Positions 18,690-28,174 are shown, counted from the first letter of the stretch. The stretch is DNA of 64,000 bases from Actinobacillus indolicus (GCF_901764975.1 NZ_CABFKH010000001.1:299364-363363); one strand, 5' to 3'. The notes: generated by a model from the letters alone, not told the origin. Translations and numbers: made by a program.

Positions 18690-18707
18690 TGTAATGATAT
18701 TTTTACG
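18690..18707 (+). promoter_or_regulatory. TyrR-box-like site upstream of the second tyrP
   Basis: TGTAAT-N6-TTTACG matches TGTAAA-N6-TTTACA at 10 of 12 positions, about 70 bp before the second tyrP. A further TTACAAA / TTTGTAA inverted repeat overlaps it on the left (about 18670-18695), so more than one box may be present. Confidence 0.5.
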
Positions 18708-18776
18708 ATGAGAAATATTCGTTACATTTTTATAGACCGTTGTTAGAATGCCCGCGATTTTTATTTAGGAGATGTG

Positions 18777-19991
18777 ATGAAAAATAAAATTTTAGGCAGT
18801 ACCTTAATGATTGCGGGGACGACGATTGGGGCAGGGATGCTCGCTATGCCACTGACCTCAGCGGGTATGGGCTTTGGTATGACCCTAGTGCTTTTAGTTG
18901 GCCTATGGTTATTATTAACCTACACAGGCTTATTATTTATGGAAGTCTATCAAACGGCAAAACAGCAAGATGTGGGCGTGGCAACGTTGGCAGAACAATA
19001 TTTTGGTATGACAGGTCGAGTTCTTGCCACCGTCAGTTTATTGGTTTTACTTTATGCGTTATTAGCGGCTTATATTACAGGTGGCGGCTCGTTAGTTTCG
19101 GGGTTATTACCTGAAACAGAAGGGGATAGTCATTTAAAAATCGGGATTTTACTCTTTACCGTTATTCTTGGGGCTTTTGTGGTTGTGGGGATTAAAGGGG
19201 TTGATGGCTTAACCCGCTTGCTCTTTATCGGCAAAATTATTGCTTTTGTATTTGTGTTGTTAATGATGCTGCCGAAAGCAAAATTGGAAAACTTAACGGC
19301 TGTACCCTTAGATAATTTATTGGTGATTTCTGCGATTCCTATTTTCTTTACCTCTTTTGGCTTTCACGTCATTATGGGAAGTATTAATAGTTATTTGGAT
19401 GCAGATATTCGTAAAATTCGTATTGCCATTTTTATTGGCACATTAATCCCTTTGGGGGCTTATCTTTTATGGCAATTAGCGACACACGGTGTATTAAGTC
19501 AAAATGAATTTGTGACCTTATTAAATCAAGACCCGACATTAAATGGGTTGGTCAAAGCAACAAGCCAAATTACAGGCAGTACTATTTTAGGTGAAATGGT
19601 TCGTCTATTTTCTGCATTGGCATTAATCACCTCATTTTTAGGGGTGGCAATGGGGATTTTTGAAGGTGTGGGCGATTTATTAAAACGTGTGAATTTACCA
19701 ACAAACCGTTTCGTGTTAACACCGTTAACCTTTATTCCACCATTAGCCTTTGCTCTGTTCTATCCAAATGGCTTTATTGCAGCATTAGGCTATGCAGGAT
19801 TACTGTTTGCTTTCTATGGTTTAATTTTGCCGATAGGTTTGGCATGGAAAGCCCGTCAGCAACATCCAAATCTGCCGTATCGTGTGGCAGGCGGAAATAT
19901 GGGGTTGATACTTGCGTTTATTATGGGGGGCGTCATTATCATTATTCCATTCTTAATGCAAAAAGGGATCTTGCCTTCAGTAGCAGGCTAA
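18777..19991 (+). CDS. TyrP-family aromatic amino-acid permease, copy 2
   Basis: This 404-residue paralog shares with copy 1 the start MKNKxLGSTL, GTTIGAGMLAMPLTSAG, FFTSFGFH, WQLATHGVLSQ and ALITSFLGVA, consistent with tandem duplication and then divergence. I prefer ATG at 18777, five bases after AGGAG, over GTG at 18774. In the region after FTSFGFH the copies differ (GSIPSLNKYL in copy 1, VIMGSINSYL here), a spot that could alter substrate choice. It probably imports tyrosine or another aromatic amino acid. Confidence 0.88.
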   Translation: MKNKILGSTLMIAGTTIGAGMLAMPLTSAGMGFGMTLVLLVGLWLLLTYTGLLFMEVYQTAKQQDVGVATLAEQYFGMTGRVLATVSLLVLLYALLAAYITGGGSLVSGLLPETEGDSHLKIGILLFTVILGAFVVVGIKGVDGLTRLLFIGKIIAFVFVLLMMLPKAKLENLTAVPLDNLLVISAIPIFFTSFGFHVIMGSINSYLDADIRKIRIAIFIGTLIPLGAYLLWQLATHGVLSQNEFVTLLNQDPTLNGLVKATSQITGSTILGEMVRLFSALALITSFLGVAMGIFEGVGDLLKRVNLPTNRFVLTPLTFIPPLAFALFYPNGFIAALGYAGLLFAFYGLILPIGLAWKARQQHPNLPYRVAGGNMGLILAFIMGGVIIIIPFLMQKGILPSVAG

Positions 19992-20009
19992 TCGTAACAA
20001 ATTCGGTTG

Positions 20010-20042
20010 AAATCCGATCGTGACAAGCGGTCGGATTTTTTT
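20010..20042 (+). terminator. Terminator after tyrP copy 2, with uptake signal in the loop
   Basis: Eight-bp stem AAATCCGA / TCGGATTT with a T run. The 13-base loop and right arm carry the uptake core at 20023-20031. Confidence 0.8.
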
Positions 20043-20125
20043 ATTTTTTTGTAAATAGGTTGGGATGAAGAAAGAGAGATGCTAGAATGCTCGGCAATAG
20101 AACAATTCGCTAGAAAGGTGAAAAA

Positions 20126-20608
20126 ATGGAAAATAAAAAACTACCTAAAGCGCTTGATGCGATCGATTTAAAAATTCTCAATGAATTGCAACGAAATGGG
20201 AAAATTTCCAATATTGAGTTGTCTAAACGTGTTGGACTTTCTCCCACACCTTGTTTAGAACGAGTAAAACGTTTAGAAAAACAGAACGTTATTATGGGTT
20301 ATCGTGCGTTGCTAAACCCTGAATTACTGGAAGCGCCATTATTAGTGATTGTTGAAATTACCCTTGTCCGCGGTAAACCCGATGTATTTGAAGAGTTTAA
20401 TCGTGCGGTTCAACAACTAGATGAAATTCAAGAGTGCCACTTGGTGTCAGGGGATTTTGACTACTTACTCAAAACCCGCGTGGCAGATATGGCAGCTTAT
20501 CGTAAATTACTTGGTACTACACTATTACGTTTACCGGGAGTGAACGACACCCGTACTTATGTGGTGATGGAAGAAGTGAAACAAACTAACTATCTACTTT
20601 TAAAATAA
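20126..20608 (+). CDS. lrp: Leucine-responsive regulatory protein Lrp
   Basis: At 160 residues it has the Lrp/AsnC layout: an N-terminal helix-turn-helix (about 14-60, NIELSKRVGLSPTPCLERVKRL) and a C-terminal RAM ligand-binding domain (about 70-150, with GDFDYLLKTRV and GVNDTRTYVVMEEVK). It is very close to enteric Lrp, the global regulator that senses leucine. It lies directly before ftsK, with nine bases between, the same order as in E. coli. Confidence 0.94.
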   Translation: MENKKLPKALDAIDLKILNELQRNGKISNIELSKRVGLSPTPCLERVKRLEKQNVIMGYRALLNPELLEAPLLVIVEITLVRGKPDVFEEFNRAVQQLDEIQECHLVSGDFDYLLKTRVADMAAYRKLLGTTLLRLPGVNDTRTYVVMEEVKQTNYLLLK

Positions 20609-20617
20609 GGATTTGTT

Positions 20618-23320
20618 GTGATTGAACGTTTAAAAGGCAAAGAAAATTTAGTGAAATTTGTCTTATTGCTTTCCATTCTTTTTGGAGCATATTTGATTTT
20701 AGCTTGGGCAAGTTTTAGTCCTTTGGATAATGCTTGGAGTAGTGCAAGCTCATTAACGCATTCAACCTTAAATAAAGCAGGTCTGTTAGGGGCATGGTTA
20801 ATGGATGTGCTGTTTTCATTGTTTGGTAAAGTGGCTTTTGTTTTTCCATTTGGGTTAACATTTACTGCAGCGTATGCATTGGCAATGAAGCTTACCGAAG
20901 AGATGGAGTGGAAGCATATTGCACTTTGGTTGTTGAGTTTTAGTGTTTTGCTCGTTGGGCTTGCAGGTTTAGTTAGCGTGGTATTATCAAATTCAGCCTA
21001 CTACCTTTCGGGAGGTTTTGTTGGCGGAATGCTAACGGATATGCTTGGCTCTCAGATTATTGTGCTTGTTATCTCGGTACTATTGACGGCGGTTGGCTTT
21101 TATTTCTGTTCAGGGCAAATCATTATCCAACTGTTTAATCAATTATATCATTGGGTTTTAGAGGATAAAGAAGAGAATAAAACACAAGAAGATGCAGTAG
21201 ATGGGCAAGAAACTTCGTTAAGTTTGGATAAAACAGAAGAAACACAAGAAAAATCAGCAGATTCGCAGCTGACGGATTTATCGATTTTTAGCCGTCCAAA
21301 CATTACGGGATTGAAAACTACGGTTCAAGAAGAATTCATTGAAATACCTATTCAGCCATTAGGTGAAAAGGAGAATTTAACCGATATTTCTATGTTTAAA
21401 GTAGAAAGCAGTACACCTCTTCCAACAGTCCGAGTAGCGGAAAATGCAGTGATCCCTCCAATTACTGTAGAATCCCCAGCCGTTCTTGCAGAAGAGGAGA
21501 TGCCTGTTGAAATAGATAAGCCTGTGATGCCAAGTATTCGCCTTAATCCGATTGAATCTATAAAAGATGATCCATCTCCATTATCGGTCAATAAAAGTGT
21601 CAGCCGTGTAGAAGAGCCCGTTTCTGTGAATGTTGAAACGGTAAAAACGGAAGTCAAAGAACCTAGCTTTGTGCAAAAAATGACAGGAAACCCACCGCTT
21701 GTAGATGAAATTGCTCCAGTAAAAACGAGTGTTGCAGTAGCGCAAGCTGAAAAAACAGAGCCTAAAGTAACGCCAGCCTATCCAAAAGGTTATGGAGAAA
21801 CTTTAATTCATCCTTTGTTACAGACAAAAAAGCAGGTTGAAAAACCAACAACGCCTTTGCCAACGATTGATCTATTAACCGCAGGTAAAGCGGAAGAACA
21901 ACAAATTACCGAGCAAGAAATTCTTGAAACATCAGCTCGTATTGAACAAGAGTTAGCAAACTTCGGAGTAAAAGCAACCGTAGAAGATGTGTTAGTCGGC
22001 CCTGTGGTTACACGCTATGAAATTAAACCAGCGGCAGGGGTAAAAGCAGCAAAAATTACGAATTTAGCGTCAGATCTTGCACGTTCGCTGATTTTTGAAG
22101 CTATTCGAATCACTGATGTTGTGCCAGGTAAGCCATTTATGGGTATTGAAACACCTAATCGTCATCGTGAAACGGTTTGGTTACGTGATGTGTTAGACAG
22201 TAATGCATTCCGTGATAGCCGTGCGACATTACCAATGGCGTTGGGGAAAGATATTAGTGGTAAGCCGATTGTGGTCGATATGGCAAAAATGCCACATTTA
22301 TTGGTGGCAGGTCAAACGGGGGGCGGTAAATCTGTTGGGGTGAATACCATGATTTTAAGCTTGCTCTTTAAACTGACCCCTGAGCAAGTGAGATTTATCA
22401 TGATTGACCCGAAAGTGGTGGAGCTTTCTATTTATAATGATATTCCACACTTGTTGACCCCAGTTGTGACGGATATGAAGAAAGCCGAAAATGCACTACG
22501 TTGGGCAGTCGAAGAAATGGAGCGCCGTTATCTGCTTGTGAGTAGTTTAAATGTACGTAATATCGAAGGCTTTAATGCCAAAATCGATCAGGCGGCTGAA
22601 ATGAATTTACCGATTCCAAATCCATTGTGGCGTCCAGGTGATTCTATGGATCAACTACCACCACCGTTAGAAAAATTAACCTACATTGTGTTGATTGTGG
22701 ATGAATTTGCGGACTTGATGATGTCAGCAGGTAAGCAAGTAGAAGATCATATTATGCGTATTGCCCAAAAAGCACGTGCGGTGGGAATTCACTTAATTTT
22801 AGCAACACAACGTCCATCAACCGATGTGATTACAGGGGTGATTAAAGCGAATATTCCAAGCCGTATTGCCTTTACGGTGGCAAGCCAAATTGACTCTCGT
22901 ACCATTTTGGATAAAGGTGGCGCAGAAGCATTATTAGGACGAGGCGATATGCTCTATTCAGGGGCGGGCAGCCCAGACATTATTCGTATTCACGGGGCAT
23001 TTATGACAGATGATGATGTTCAACGTGTGGCGGATAACTGGCGCGCGCGCGGAAAACCGGAATATATCGAAAGTATCGTAACATCCCCTGATGGAGATGA
23101 AAATGGCGACGGTTATGAACGAAGTGGCGGTGATTTAGATCCGCTATTTGATGAAATTGCTCAGTTTATGATTGATGGCGGAGCAACATCTATCAGCGGT
23201 GTTCAGCGCCGATTCTCACTTGGGTTTAACCGTGCGGCAAGAATTATCGATCAATTAGAAGAACAGGGTATCTTATCCGCGCCAGATAGTCGCGGTAAGC
23301 GTGAAGTGCTTGCGAGATAA
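20618..23320 (+). CDS. ftsK: DNA translocase FtsK
   Basis: The 900-residue protein has four or so N-terminal membrane segments (about 1-180), a Glu/Pro/Val-rich linker (about 185-430) and the motor and gamma domains. The Walker A motif GQTGGGKSVGVN lies near residue 567 and Walker B IVDEFADLMM near 690. The last 65 residues form the winged-helix gamma domain that reads KOPS (SISGVQRRFSLGFNRAARIIDQLE). It pumps DNA and activates XerCD at the division septum. The linker is much shorter than in E. coli (1329 residues). The start is GTG at 20618. Confidence 0.96.
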   Translation: MIERLKGKENLVKFVLLLSILFGAYLILAWASFSPLDNAWSSASSLTHSTLNKAGLLGAWLMDVLFSLFGKVAFVFPFGLTFTAAYALAMKLTEEMEWKHIALWLLSFSVLLVGLAGLVSVVLSNSAYYLSGGFVGGMLTDMLGSQIIVLVISVLLTAVGFYFCSGQIIIQLFNQLYHWVLEDKEENKTQEDAVDGQETSLSLDKTEETQEKSADSQLTDLSIFSRPNITGLKTTVQEEFIEIPIQPLGEKENLTDISMFKVESSTPLPTVRVAENAVIPPITVESPAVLAEEEMPVEIDKPVMPSIRLNPIESIKDDPSPLSVNKSVSRVEEPVSVNVETVKTEVKEPSFVQKMTGNPPLVDEIAPVKTSVAVAQAEKTEPKVTPAYPKGYGETLIHPLLQTKKQVEKPTTPLPTIDLLTAGKAEEQQITEQEILETSARIEQELANFGVKATVEDVLVGPVVTRYEIKPAAGVKAAKITNLASDLARSLIFEAIRITDVVPGKPFMGIETPNRHRETVWLRDVLDSNAFRDSRATLPMALGKDISGKPIVVDMAKMPHLLVAGQTGGGKSVGVNTMILSLLFKLTPEQVRFIMIDPKVVELSIYNDIPHLLTPVVTDMKKAENALRWAVEEMERRYLLVSSLNVRNIEGFNAKIDQAAEMNLPIPNPLWRPGDSMDQLPPPLEKLTYIVLIVDEFADLMMSAGKQVEDHIMRIAQKARAVGIHLILATQRPSTDVITGVIKANIPSRIAFTVASQIDSRTILDKGGAEALLGRGDMLYSGAGSPDIIRIHGAFMTDDDVQRVADNWRARGKPEYIESIVTSPDGDENGDGYERSGGDLDPLFDEIAQFMIDGGATSISGVQRRFSLGFNRAARIIDQLEEQGILSAPDSRGKREVLAR

Positions 23321-23370
23321 TGCAAGCGGGTAGATTTGTTTAAAAATTTGCAAATATAAAAGAGGATATT

Positions 23371-24231
23371 ATGCGTTTAGAGAATGAAAGAGAAAGTAGT
23401 AATGTGGAAGATCGTCGCAGGCAATCAGGTTATAGCTCAGGTCGCCGAGTTTCTGTTGGACGAGGAAAAGGTGGCATTTTAGGGTTTATCATCTTACTTG
23501 TCGGGGCATACTATGGCGTGGATCTCTCCGGAATTATTAGTCTTGGCGATGATCAAAACTATTCACAAACACAATCTACTACGGTATCAAGTCAAGAAGA
23601 AGCGGAACTTAACACCCTTTCGCGTAAAGTGCTTTATACAACAGAGCGTGTTTGGGGCGAGTATTTCCGTCAAAATGGAATGACCTATCGCGAGCCAACT
23701 TTGGTGCTTTATCGTGGTGCAACATCAACAGCTTGTGGAACAGGTCAATCAGTCATGGGGCCTTTTTATTGTCCTGCAGATGAGAAAATCTATTTAGATC
23801 TCTCTTTCTATGATGATATGAAAACGAAATTAAGAGCCGCAGGCGATTTCGCATTTGCTTATGTCATTGCTCATGAAGTTGGGCACCACGTTCAAAATAA
23901 ACTGGGTATTAGCCGACAAACACAGCTAGCTCAACGTAATGCTCGTAGCCAAAAAGAAGCGAATCAAATTTCGGTAAACGTAGAATTACAGGCAGATTGC
24001 TTTGCAGGCGTTTGGGGATACCAAATTCAAAAAGAAGGGAAATTAGATGCAGGTGATGTGGAAGAAGCCTTTTTAGCAGCGGAAGCAGTGGGTGATGATC
24101 GTTTACAACAGCAAAACCAAGGCAGAGTAATCCCCGATAGTTTTACTCACGGATCATCTGCACAACGTTTAGCTTGGTTTAGAAAGGGATTGCAAACGGG
24201 TAATCCAAATGTGTGTAATACTTTTAATTAG
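23371..24231 (+). CDS. ypfJ: YpfJ-family neutral zinc metallopeptidase
   Basis: The 286-residue protein belongs to the YpfJ putative neutral zinc metallopeptidase family. A basic, cytoplasmic N-terminus precedes one membrane helix (about 35-52). The zinc site is HEVGHHVQ near residue 170 with a downstream ELQADCFAGVWG that supplies the likely third ligand. CGTGQSVMGPFYCPADEKIYLDLSFY is the family signature. Substrates are unknown. It follows ftsK after 50 bp. Confidence 0.9.
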   Translation: MRLENERESSNVEDRRRQSGYSSGRRVSVGRGKGGILGFIILLVGAYYGVDLSGIISLGDDQNYSQTQSTTVSSQEEAELNTLSRKVLYTTERVWGEYFRQNGMTYREPTLVLYRGATSTACGTGQSVMGPFYCPADEKIYLDLSFYDDMKTKLRAAGDFAFAYVIAHEVGHHVQNKLGISRQTQLAQRNARSQKEANQISVNVELQADCFAGVWGYQIQKEGKLDAGDVEEAFLAAEAVGDDRLQQQNQGRVIPDSFTHGSSAQRLAWFRKGLQTGNPNVCNTFN

Positions 24232-24257
24232 TGCATAAATTATTTATTTGCACTCTT

Positions 24258-24275
24258 GTACTATTAAAATAGTAC
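24258..24275 (+). promoter_or_regulatory. TrpR-operator-like palindrome upstream of aroG
   Basis: GTACTATTAAAATAGTAC keeps both GTACTA half-sites of the TrpR consensus GTACTAGTTAACTAGTAC, mirrored with exact spacing. It lies just upstream of the putative aroG promoter. The motif suggests repression by tryptophan-bound TrpR. Confidence 0.6.
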
Positions 24276-24283
24276 TAATTAAT

Positions 24284-24312
24284 TTGACAACTGAATGACA
24301 TTCTTTTAATTT
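24284..24312 (+). promoter_or_regulatory. Putative aroG promoter
   Basis: A consensus -35 TTGACA (24284-24289) and TAATTT (24307-24312) are 17 bp apart, about 40 bp before the start codon. Confidence 0.5.
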
Positions 24313-24351
24313 AGTCATTAATTTTCAGAAAAACAAAAAGGACCTATAAAA

Positions 24352-25443
24352 ATGAGTAGTAACGAACACAACATCATGTATAAAAATGACGATGTGCGTA
24401 TTAATAAAATTGAAGAACTTCTTCCTCCTGTGGCGCTATTAGAGCGTTTCCCTGCAAGCGATGTTGCTGCAGAAACGGTGGCAAAATCACGTAGTGCAAT
24501 TCACCGTATTTTACATGGTGCAGATGACCGTTTATTAGTGGTGATTGGTCCTTGTTCAATCCACGATCCTGTGGCTGCATTAGAATATGCGAAAAAAATT
24601 AAAGAGATGCGTGCAAATCCTAAAATTAATCAAAATTTAGAAGTGGTAATGCGCGTTTACTTTGAAAAACCTCGTACAACAGTGGGTTGGAAAGGGTTAA
24701 TTAATGATCCTTATTTGAATGAAACTTTCGCCTTAAACGATGGTTTGCGCATTGCACGTAAAGTGCTTTCAGACATTAACGATTTAACCGTGCCTGCGGC
24801 AGGTGAGTTTTTAGATATGATTACCCCACAATATGTTGCAGATTTTATGAGCTGGGGAGCGATTGGTGCAAGAACAACAGAATCTCAAGTACACCGTGAG
24901 TTAGCATCAGGTTTATCTTGTGCGGTTGGTTTTAAAAATGCAACGAATGGCGGTGTTAAAATTGCATTAGATGCGATTGGTGCGGCAGAAGCGCCACACC
25001 ACTTCTTATCGGTGACAAAATTTGGTCATTCAGCGATTGTTTCTACTGCGGGTAACCCAGACTGCCATATCATTTTACGTGGTGGTGATAACGGCACAAA
25101 CTACGATGCAGAGTCGGTAGCTAAAGTGTGTGCAGATATCGAAAAATCAGGTCGCCGCCCACATGTGATGGTAGATTTTAGCCACGCAAACAGCCAAAAA
25201 CAATTTAAACGCCAATTAGATGTTTGTAACTCCGTGGCAGAGCAAATTGCAAGCGGTTCAAACTTTATTTCAGGGGTAATGATTGAAAGCCACTTAGTAG
25301 AAGGTCGTCAAGATTTAGTAGAAGGCAAAGGACTTACCTATGGACAAAGTATTACAGATGCTTGTATTGGGTGGGATGACAGTGAAAAAGTGTTATTCCA
25401 ATTAGCAGAAGCTGTAGAACAACGCCGTAAGGTGAATGGATAA
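24352..25443 (+). CDS. aroG: 3-deoxy-7-phosphoheptulonate (DAHP) synthase, AroG class
   Basis: The 363-residue protein is a type I-alpha DAHP synthase, which condenses phosphoenolpyruvate with erythrose 4-phosphate at the entry of the shikimate pathway. Key motifs are VIGPCSIHDP (metal-binding Cys, near residue 65), RVYFEKPRTTVGWKGL near 103, GARTTESQVHRE near 186, and HVMVDFSHANS with EGKGLTYGQSITDACIGW at the end. Isozyme feedback specificity cannot be assigned safely from sequence alone; the TrpR-like operator upstream suggests at least transcriptional control by tryptophan. Confidence 0.94.
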   Translation: MSSNEHNIMYKNDDVRINKIEELLPPVALLERFPASDVAAETVAKSRSAIHRILHGADDRLLVVIGPCSIHDPVAALEYAKKIKEMRANPKINQNLEVVMRVYFEKPRTTVGWKGLINDPYLNETFALNDGLRIARKVLSDINDLTVPAAGEFLDMITPQYVADFMSWGAIGARTTESQVHRELASGLSCAVGFKNATNGGVKIALDAIGAAEAPHHFLSVTKFGHSAIVSTAGNPDCHIILRGGDNGTNYDAESVAKVCADIEKSGRRPHVMVDFSHANSQKQFKRQLDVCNSVAEQIASGSNFISGVMIESHLVEGRQDLVEGKGLTYGQSITDACIGWDDSEKVLFQLAEAVEQRRKVNG

Positions 25444-25456
25444 TTAAGGTAAAATA

Positions 25457-25490
25457 GTGGATAATAGTAATATTATCCACATTTATTTTT
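25457..25490 (+). terminator. Terminator after aroG
   Basis: Ten-bp perfect stem GTGGATAATA / TATTATCCAC with a GTAA loop and ATTTATTTTT after it. Confidence 0.75.
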
Positions 25491-25495
25491 AGACT

Positions 25496-26191
25496 ATGAA
25501 TAAAACCGTTTTAGCATTAGATACAGCCACTGAAGCTTGTTCAGTGGCTTTATTTCATCAAGGCAAAACCACTTTTTTAGATGAATTAAGCCCTAGAACA
25601 CATACTCAACGTATTTTGCCTATGGTTGATGAGTTACTGACGAAAGCTGGGATTTCTGTCCAACAGGTCGATGTACTTGCCTTTGGGCGTGGGCCCGGGA
25701 GTTTTACAGGCGTTCGTGTGGGCGTGGGTATTGCTCAAGGATTAGCTTTAGGTGCGGAATTGCCTGTTGTCCCTGTTTCTAACTTATTGGCAATGGCAGA
25801 AGCAGCATATCAGCAACAAAACACAACAAAGGTTGTCGCTTTAATTGATGCAAGAATGAATGAAGTTTATTTTGCACAATTTGAACGAGACGAGCAGGGC
25901 TGGAAAGAAATTGTGGCAGAGCAAGTCTGTTCTCCAGAAAAAGCCATTGCACAGATTAAAATGGCTGAAGATATTGTGGTTGTTGGCACAGGCTGGAATG
26001 CCTATCCACAATTTGAGCAAGCAAACTTAGGGCTTCACATCAGTGAAATTACTTTACCGTCAGCACAATATATGTTGCCTTTCGCTATACAAGCGATAGC
26101 ACAGGGAAGTATACAATCAGCACTTGATATTGAGCCAGTTTATTTACGTAATGAAGTGACTTGGCAAAAATTGCCACATAAGCAAAAGTAA
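25496..26191 (+). CDS. tsaB: tRNA threonylcarbamoyladenosine protein TsaB
   Basis: The 231-residue protein is TsaB (YeaZ), an ASKHA-fold partner of TsaD, TsaE and TsaC in making the t6A37 modification of ANN-decoding tRNAs. Family motifs are VLALDTATEACSVAL at the start, RTHTQRILPMVDELL and FGRGPGSFTGVRVGVGIAQGLALG near residue 65, and the later ALIDARMNEVYFA. It starts shortly after the aroG terminator and converges with tsf. Confidence 0.95.
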   Translation: MNKTVLALDTATEACSVALFHQGKTTFLDELSPRTHTQRILPMVDELLTKAGISVQQVDVLAFGRGPGSFTGVRVGVGIAQGLALGAELPVVPVSNLLAMAEAAYQQQNTTKVVALIDARMNEVYFAQFERDEQGWKEIVAEQVCSPEKAIAQIKMAEDIVVVGTGWNAYPQFEQANLGLHISEITLPSAQYMLPFAIQAIAQGSIQSALDIEPVYLRNEVTWQKLPHKQK

Positions 26192-26201
26192 ATCCATAGA
26201 T

Positions 26202-26229
26202 GTAAAAAAGCGGGCAAATCTGCCCGCTT
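26202..26229 (-). terminator. Terminator of rpsB-tsf
   Basis: Nine-bp stem AAGCGGGCA / TGCCCGCTT, followed on the minus strand by a run of T, directly after the tsf stop. It may also serve tsaB weakly from the other side. Confidence 0.85.
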
Positions 26230-26253
26230 GTGTTTACCTTTTTTCAGTAGAAA

Positions 26254-27105
26254 TTATGCGTTACCGCCAGTGATTTTCGCTACTTCTGCTGCGAAATCTT
26301 CTTCTACTTTCTCAATACCTTCACCTACTTCTAAACGAACGAAGCCAGATACAGAGGTATTTACTGATTTTAAGTATGCACCCACAGATTGTGATGGATC
26401 CATAACGAATGGTTGGCCAGTTAATGAAACTTCGCCTGTGAATTTCGCCATACGACCTTCAACCATTTTCTCTGCGATTTCTTTTGGTTTGCCAGAGTTC
26501 ATTGCGATTTCGATTTGGATTTCACGCTCTTTTGCAACCACTTCTGCAGAAACGTCTTCTGGGTTTACGAAATCTGGTTTAGATGCAGCAACGTGCATTG
26601 CCACTTTCTTAAGTTCATCTTCAGAACCTTGACCAGCAACTAATACACCGATTTTCGCACCGTGTAAGTATTGTGCAATCACTTGACCTTCTAAGTATTG
26701 AACACGACGGATGTTCATATTCTCACCAATTTTAGCAACTAATGCAGCACGTTTTTCTTCGAATTGTGCTTGTAATGCTTCGATTGATGTACCTTTGTTT
26801 GCAAGTGCATAGTCTGCAACTTCGTTCGCTAAACCAACGAAGCCAGAGTCTTTTGCAACGAAGTCAGTTTCGCAGTTCATTTCAACTAATACACCGAAAC
26901 CTGCACCGATACGAGCAAGGATAACACCTTCAGCTGCTACACGACCTGCTTTTTTAGCTGCTTTCGCTTGGCCAGATTTACGCATATTGTCGATTGCTAA
27001 TTCGATATCACCATTTGCTTCTACTAACGCTTTTTTACATTCCATCATACCTGCGCCAGTACGCTCACGTAGCTCTTTTACGAGTGCTGCTGTAATTTCA
27101 GCCAT
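26254..27105 (-). CDS. tsf: Elongation factor Ts
   Basis: The 283-residue EF-Ts is the nucleotide exchange factor for EF-Tu. The N-terminal UBA-like motif [15 protein letters not shown] (about 16-30) and the conserved [14 protein letters not shown] (about 75-88), which contacts EF-Tu, are clear. It follows rpsB after about 100 bp that contain a hairpin, as in other gammaproteobacteria. Confidence 0.98.
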   Translation of the reverse strand: MAEITAALVKELRERTGAGMMECKKALVEANGDIELAIDNMRKSGQAKAAKKAGRVAAEGVILARIGAGFGVLVEMNCETDFVAKDSGFVGLANEVADYALANKGTSIEALQAQFEEKRAALVAKIGENMNIRRVQYLEGQVIAQYLHGAKIGVLVAGQGSEDELKKVAMHVAASKPDFVNPEDVSAEVVAKEREIQIEIAMNSGKPKEIAEKMVEGRMAKFTGEVSLTGQPFVMDPSQSVGAYLKSVNTSVSGFVRLEVGEGIEKVEEDFAAEVAKITGGNA

Positions 27106-27138
27106 TTTTTATTCCTCTTTTGTGTAGATATATAAGAA

Positions 27139-27164
27139 AAGCAGGGGTTTTAGTGCCCCTGCTT
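27139..27164 (-). terminator. Intercistronic hairpin between rpsB and tsf
   Basis: Nine-bp stem AAGCAGGGG / CCCCTGCTT with an eight-base loop; the minus strand then reads TTTTCTTATA. It is probably a partial terminator or stabilising stem that sets the ratio of S2 to EF-Ts. Confidence 0.7.
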
Positions 27165-27205
27165 CACAATATTGAATGTGTTTTAAGGGCTTGCCTTAAA
27201 GACAA

Positions 27206-27928
27206 TTACTCAGCTGCTTCTTCTGCAACGAATTCAGCAGTAGCTTCTTGACCACGACCTTCTTTGATTGCTGCAACTGCTGCATCTAAGTAAAGTTGGA
27301 TCGCACGTGCTGCGTCATCGTTACCTGGGATAACGTAGTTTACGCCAGCTGGGCTTGCGTTAGTATCAACGATAGCAAATACTGGAATACCTAAGTTGTT
27401 TGCTTCTTTGATTGCGATATGTTCGTAGTCTGCACCGATAACGAAAATTGCATCAGGAAGACCAGCCATATCTTTGATACCGCCTAAGCTTAACTCTAAC
27501 TTCTCTAATTCACGAGTACGCATTAACGCTTCTTTTTTCGTGATTTTATCGAAAGTACCGTCTTGAGTTTGCGCTTCTAAATCTTTTAAGCGTTTGATTG
27601 ATTGACGAACTGTTTTCCAGTTAGTCAACATACCACCTAACCAACGGTGGTTTACATAGAATTGTTGGCTTTCTACTGCTGCTGCTTTAACTGCGTCAGA
27701 TGCTGCACGTTTTGTACCAACGAAAAGAATTTTACCGTTGTTGCTTGCAATGCGAGTTAATTCTGCTAATGCATCGTTGAATAATGGTAATGTTTTCTCT
27801 AAGTTGATGATGTGAACACCGTTACGAGCACCGAAGATGAAAGGTTTCATTTGTGGGTTCCAGTAACGAGTTTGGTGACCGAAGTGAACGCCTGCGTTAA
27901 GCATATCGCGCATAGATACTTGTGCCAT
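27206..27928 (-). CDS. rpsB: 30S ribosomal protein S2
   Basis: I start at the ATG at 27928 ([19 protein letters not shown]), 240 residues, preceded by AGGAAA; the frame runs 18 codons further upstream but those codons lie in the leader and match no homolog. [18 protein letters not shown] and [18 protein letters not shown] are typical of S2, which sits on the back of the 30S subunit. Confidence 0.98.
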   Translation of the reverse strand: MAQVSMRDMLNAGVHFGHQTRYWNPQMKPFIFGARNGVHIINLEKTLPLFNDALAELTRIASNNGKILFVGTKRAASDAVKAAAVESQQFYVNHRWLGGMLTNWKTVRQSIKRLKDLEAQTQDGTFDKITKKEALMRTRELEKLELSLGGIKDMAGLPDAIFVIGADYEHIAIKEANNLGIPVFAIVDTNASPAGVNYVIPGNDDAARAIQLYLDAAVAAIKEGRGQEATAEFVAEEAAE

Positions 27929-28070
27929 AAGAATAGTTTCCTTTTTGTTGTTTCTGCTATTGCAGAAGGGTTTTGCCTCCACATACCCTAAGCCATCGAC
28001 CGTTTTTCTTAAATAGAAAAAACAGCACCCCGATGTTTAGTTTGCGATATGTGTGTGATTTAGTGTAAAT
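27929..28070 (-). promoter_or_regulatory. rpsB 5' leader
   Basis: About 140 untranslated bases upstream of rpsB include a TTCTGC-AATA-GCAGAA hairpin (about 27951-27966) and a G-rich stretch (TCGATGGCTTAGGGTATGTGGAGGC). S2 represses its own mRNA through the leader in gammaproteobacteria, so this is a plausible control site. The rest of the gap to glmU shows only an uptake signal. Confidence 0.45.
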
Positions 28071-28165
28071 AAAAAAATAAATGTTTTTTATTACTTAAAT
28101 TTTCAAGCATAAAAAACGGGCGGATTTTACAGGAAATTAGCGGAGATGGCTAGTAGTTTTTCAAT

Positions 28166-28174
28166 ACAAGCGGT
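28166..28174 (+). repeat. DNA uptake signal
   Basis: Exact ACAAGCGGT between rpsB and glmU, followed by GAGATCTTGGGGAAATTTTGCAAA in the extended style. Confidence 0.8.

Noticed and set aside
18660..18700. A second full TyrR box at TGTATTACAAAAGGTTACA before tyrP copy 2
   Set aside because: The half-sites are spaced one base too far apart for the consensus, so only the better site at 18690 is reported.
26228..26632. A 134-codon open frame on the plus strand opposite tsf
   Set aside because: It is antisense to the strongly conserved tsf reading frame, matches no family and follows the shadow expected from tsf codon use.
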